In this document: piece by piece, positions 5,125 to 6,476 of the stretch | Layout of the letters: every line of letters begins with the position of its first letter | How positions within the stretch are numbered: position 1 is the stretch's first letter | Assembly: GCA_945867875.1 (NCBI GenBank) | Contig: CAMBJF010000137.1 | Span: forward strand, 1 to 6,476 | From: an uncultured Ruminococcus sp. | Lineage (GTDB): Bacteria > Bacillota > Clostridia > Oscillospirales > Ruminococcaceae | DNA: 6,476 nt | Direction of reading: 5' to 3' | Notes under the pieces: model-generated | Told to the model about the DNA's origin: nothing | What the model saw: only the letters and a program-made list of their open reading frames with translations | Databases searched by the model: none | Program-made: the position numbers and the translations under genes

Positions 5125-6430
5125 CAGCAGTCACCTCCGATAGCGTCAACAGGGCAAATGTATGTGCAAAGACCGCAGCCCGTGCAAAGCCCCTTGTCAA
5201 TAAATACGTTCTTGCCGTTCGCAACAAGCGCAGGACAGCCAATTTCCTTAATGCACTTCTTGCAGCCGATGCACTTGTCCGAAACGCCCAATTTTCCCAC
5301 AGGCTTAGTGATAGCAATGCAGGGTGACTTGAAGATAATAGCCTTAACGCCGCTTATCTCCGCACATTCCTTTACCGCCGCCACAGCTTCATCAAGCTTT
5401 AGCGGGTCAACCGTGATAATTTTCTTGACGCCGATACCCTCCAGTATCTTCTCAATGCTCACCTTGTCCACCACATTGCCCATCATCGTCCGACCCGTGC
5501 CGGGGTGAGGCTGATGACCCGTCATAGCCGTAGTGGAATTGTCGAGCACGCAAAGTATCATATCCGCCTCGTTGTAAACAGCATTGACCACGCCAGTCAT
5601 ACCCGAAGCAAAGAAAGTGGAATCGCCCACAAAAGCAAAGCTTACAGCGTCCTTGTCAACGTGATTGAAGCCCTGCGCCATAGTGATGCCCGCACCCATA
5701 CAAAGACAAGTGTCCACCATATCAAGGGGCATAGCATTTCCAAGGGTGTAGCAGCCGATATCGCCGCAGAAATAAGCCTTTCTGCCCTTCATAGCCTTCT
5801 TTACCGCATAGAACGAAGCCCTGTGGGGACAGCCCGCACACAAAACAGGGGGACGTACAGGAAGCGATGGCATATCCGAAATGTCAATGCCCTCTCTTGC
5901 GTCATTCCTGCCAAGGAAAGCGCTCAGTACCTTTGCCGCATAATCCGCAGAATTTTCACCCGCAGCCTTGACATCGCCGCTGAGCTTTCCTTTTATCTTA
6001 ACATCTAAACCGTGCTTTCCGACTACCTCCAAAAGCTCCTCCTCAATAAAAGGACTGAGCTCCTCAAGACAGACAGCCTCCTCAACGCCATCAAGACATT
6101 TCAGCGCAAAGTCCTCGGGGAACGGGTAAGACACCGCCACTCTGCAAAGCTTAACGCCGTCCATATCTTTCAGATATTCCTTAGCATAAGCATAGCTTAT
6201 ACCGCTTGCAAAAACCGCCTTGGAGCCATTTCCCTCGCAACTGTTCCTTGCGTATGACGAAAGCTCCCTGCCCATTTCCGGATTGCGCTTTTCTATCATC
6301 TCGTGATTTTGATAAGAAAGCCTCGGGAAAATGACCCACTTCTTCGAGTCCTTCACAAAGCCCTCATACTGCTTCGGAGATGTTGTATCCGCAGTCTCCA
6401 CAGATGCATAAGCGTGGCATATTCTTGTGG
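5124..6430 (-). CDS. iorA: Indolepyruvate ferredoxin oxidoreductase, alpha subunit (5' end missing)
   Basis: This is the catalytic subunit that, with IorB, oxidises indolepyruvate and other arylpyruvates to arylacetyl-CoA plus CO2, or runs in reverse, with ferredoxin. The visible 434 residues are the C-terminal part. Counting from the GTG at 6401: RPPVLCAGCPHR (about 183-194), GDIGCYTLG (213-221), and the TPP-Mg site GDSTFFASG...LDNSTTAMTG (259-295). Two [4Fe-4S] ferredoxin motifs follow: CIGCKKCIKEIGCP (377-390) and CTGCGLCTYICP (406-417). The frame stays open above 6401 and reads TRICHAYASVE, which matches the conserved 'TTTRISHS' segment of IorA, so the GTG is internal. Full-length IorA is about 580-640 residues; roughly the first 150-200, with the pyrimidine-binding TPP domain, are cut off where adapter sequence begins at 6431. 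This is an assembly edge, not a broken gene. Confidence 0.96.
5131..5138 (-). promoter_or_regulatory. iorB Shine-Dalgarno inside the end of iorA
   Basis: The minus strand reads GGAGGTGA, near-perfect, six bases before the iorB ATG. The same bases encode the Gly-Gly-Asp at the end of iorA, so a coding tail and a ribosome binding site share sequence. Together with the TGATG stop-start overlap this supports translational coupling. Confidence 0.9.
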
Positions 6431-6476
6431 CTGTCTCTTATACACATCTGACGCTGCCGACGATATGCAGTGTGTA
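6431..6476. other. Illumina Nextera adapter and i5 index (sequencing artefact)
   Basis: Bases 6431-6449 are CTGTCTCTTATACACATCT, the reverse complement of the 19-base Tn5 mosaic end. Bases 6450-6463, GACGCTGCCGACGA, complete the reverse complement of the Nextera read-1 adapter. Then come eight bases, TATGCAGT (6464-6471), whose reverse complement ACTGCATA matches the Nextera i5 index I know as S506/N506, and GTGTA (6472-6476), the start of the reverse-complemented P5 primer. This is untrimmed read-through at a contig end, not genomic DNA, and should be removed. Confidence 0.98.

Noticed and set aside
6399..6401. GTG as the start of iorA
   Set aside because: Conserved IorA residues continue in frame upstream to the adapter junction, so the gene is 5'-truncated and this codon is an internal valine.
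1..6430. An undescribed defence, mobile or CRISPR-type system
   Set aside because: There are no spaced repeat arrays, nuclease, recombinase, reverse transcriptase or toxin-antitoxin genes; the genes are metabolic, structural-repeat or of unknown function.
6431..6449. Tn5-like transposon end as a real mobile element
   Set aside because: The mosaic end is followed directly by Nextera adapter, index and P5 bases, so it comes from library preparation.

Overview
The window carries six protein genes, all on the minus strand, so transcription runs from right to left. The native sequence ends at about 6430. The last 46 bases are Illumina Nextera adapter plus an i5 index, so this is the edge of a draft contig from a transposase-made library. 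Gene content, strong AAGGAGG-type ribosome binding sites, moderate G+C and the IorAB/PaaK set suggest an anaerobic Clostridia member, most likely a Ruminococcus-like gut or rumen bacterium. That placement is inference; there is no rRNA in the window to test it.

Right part (6430 to 4543): iorA (5' end missing) and iorB encode the two subunits of indolepyruvate ferredoxin oxidoreductase. They share one base (TGATG), and the last sense codons of iorA hold the iorB Shine-Dalgarno sequence. A gap of about 370 bases follows. It contains no gene but holds a palindromic, MITE-like intergenic repeat (about 4411-4503).

Middle (4175 to 2934): paaK, a phenylacetate-CoA ligase family AMP-forming enzyme. 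PaaK can make an arylacetyl-CoA and IorAB can interconvert arylacetyl-CoA and arylpyruvate with ferredoxin. Together they could reductively carboxylate scavenged aryl acids (phenylacetate, indoleacetate) to precursors of aromatic amino acids, or run in the degradative direction.

Left part (2895 to 48): pgk (phosphoglycerate kinase) has its own promoter, a hairpin in the leader and a clear intrinsic terminator. Next comes a 145-residue pentapeptide-repeat protein with an unbroken five-residue register and a cysteine pattern of period ten. Last is a 309-residue protein of uncertain function with a near-consensus promoter and a CxxCxxxC motif, possibly related to the U32 peptidase-like (UbiU/UbiV) iron-sulfur proteins.

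I found no mobile-element gene, phage gene, CRISPR array, tRNA or rRNA. I see no convincing new system. The points most worth a second look are the adapter at the contig end, the iorAB-paaK aryl-acid module, the intergenic repeat, the hairpin just upstream of the pentapeptide gene and the uncharacterised 309-residue protein.
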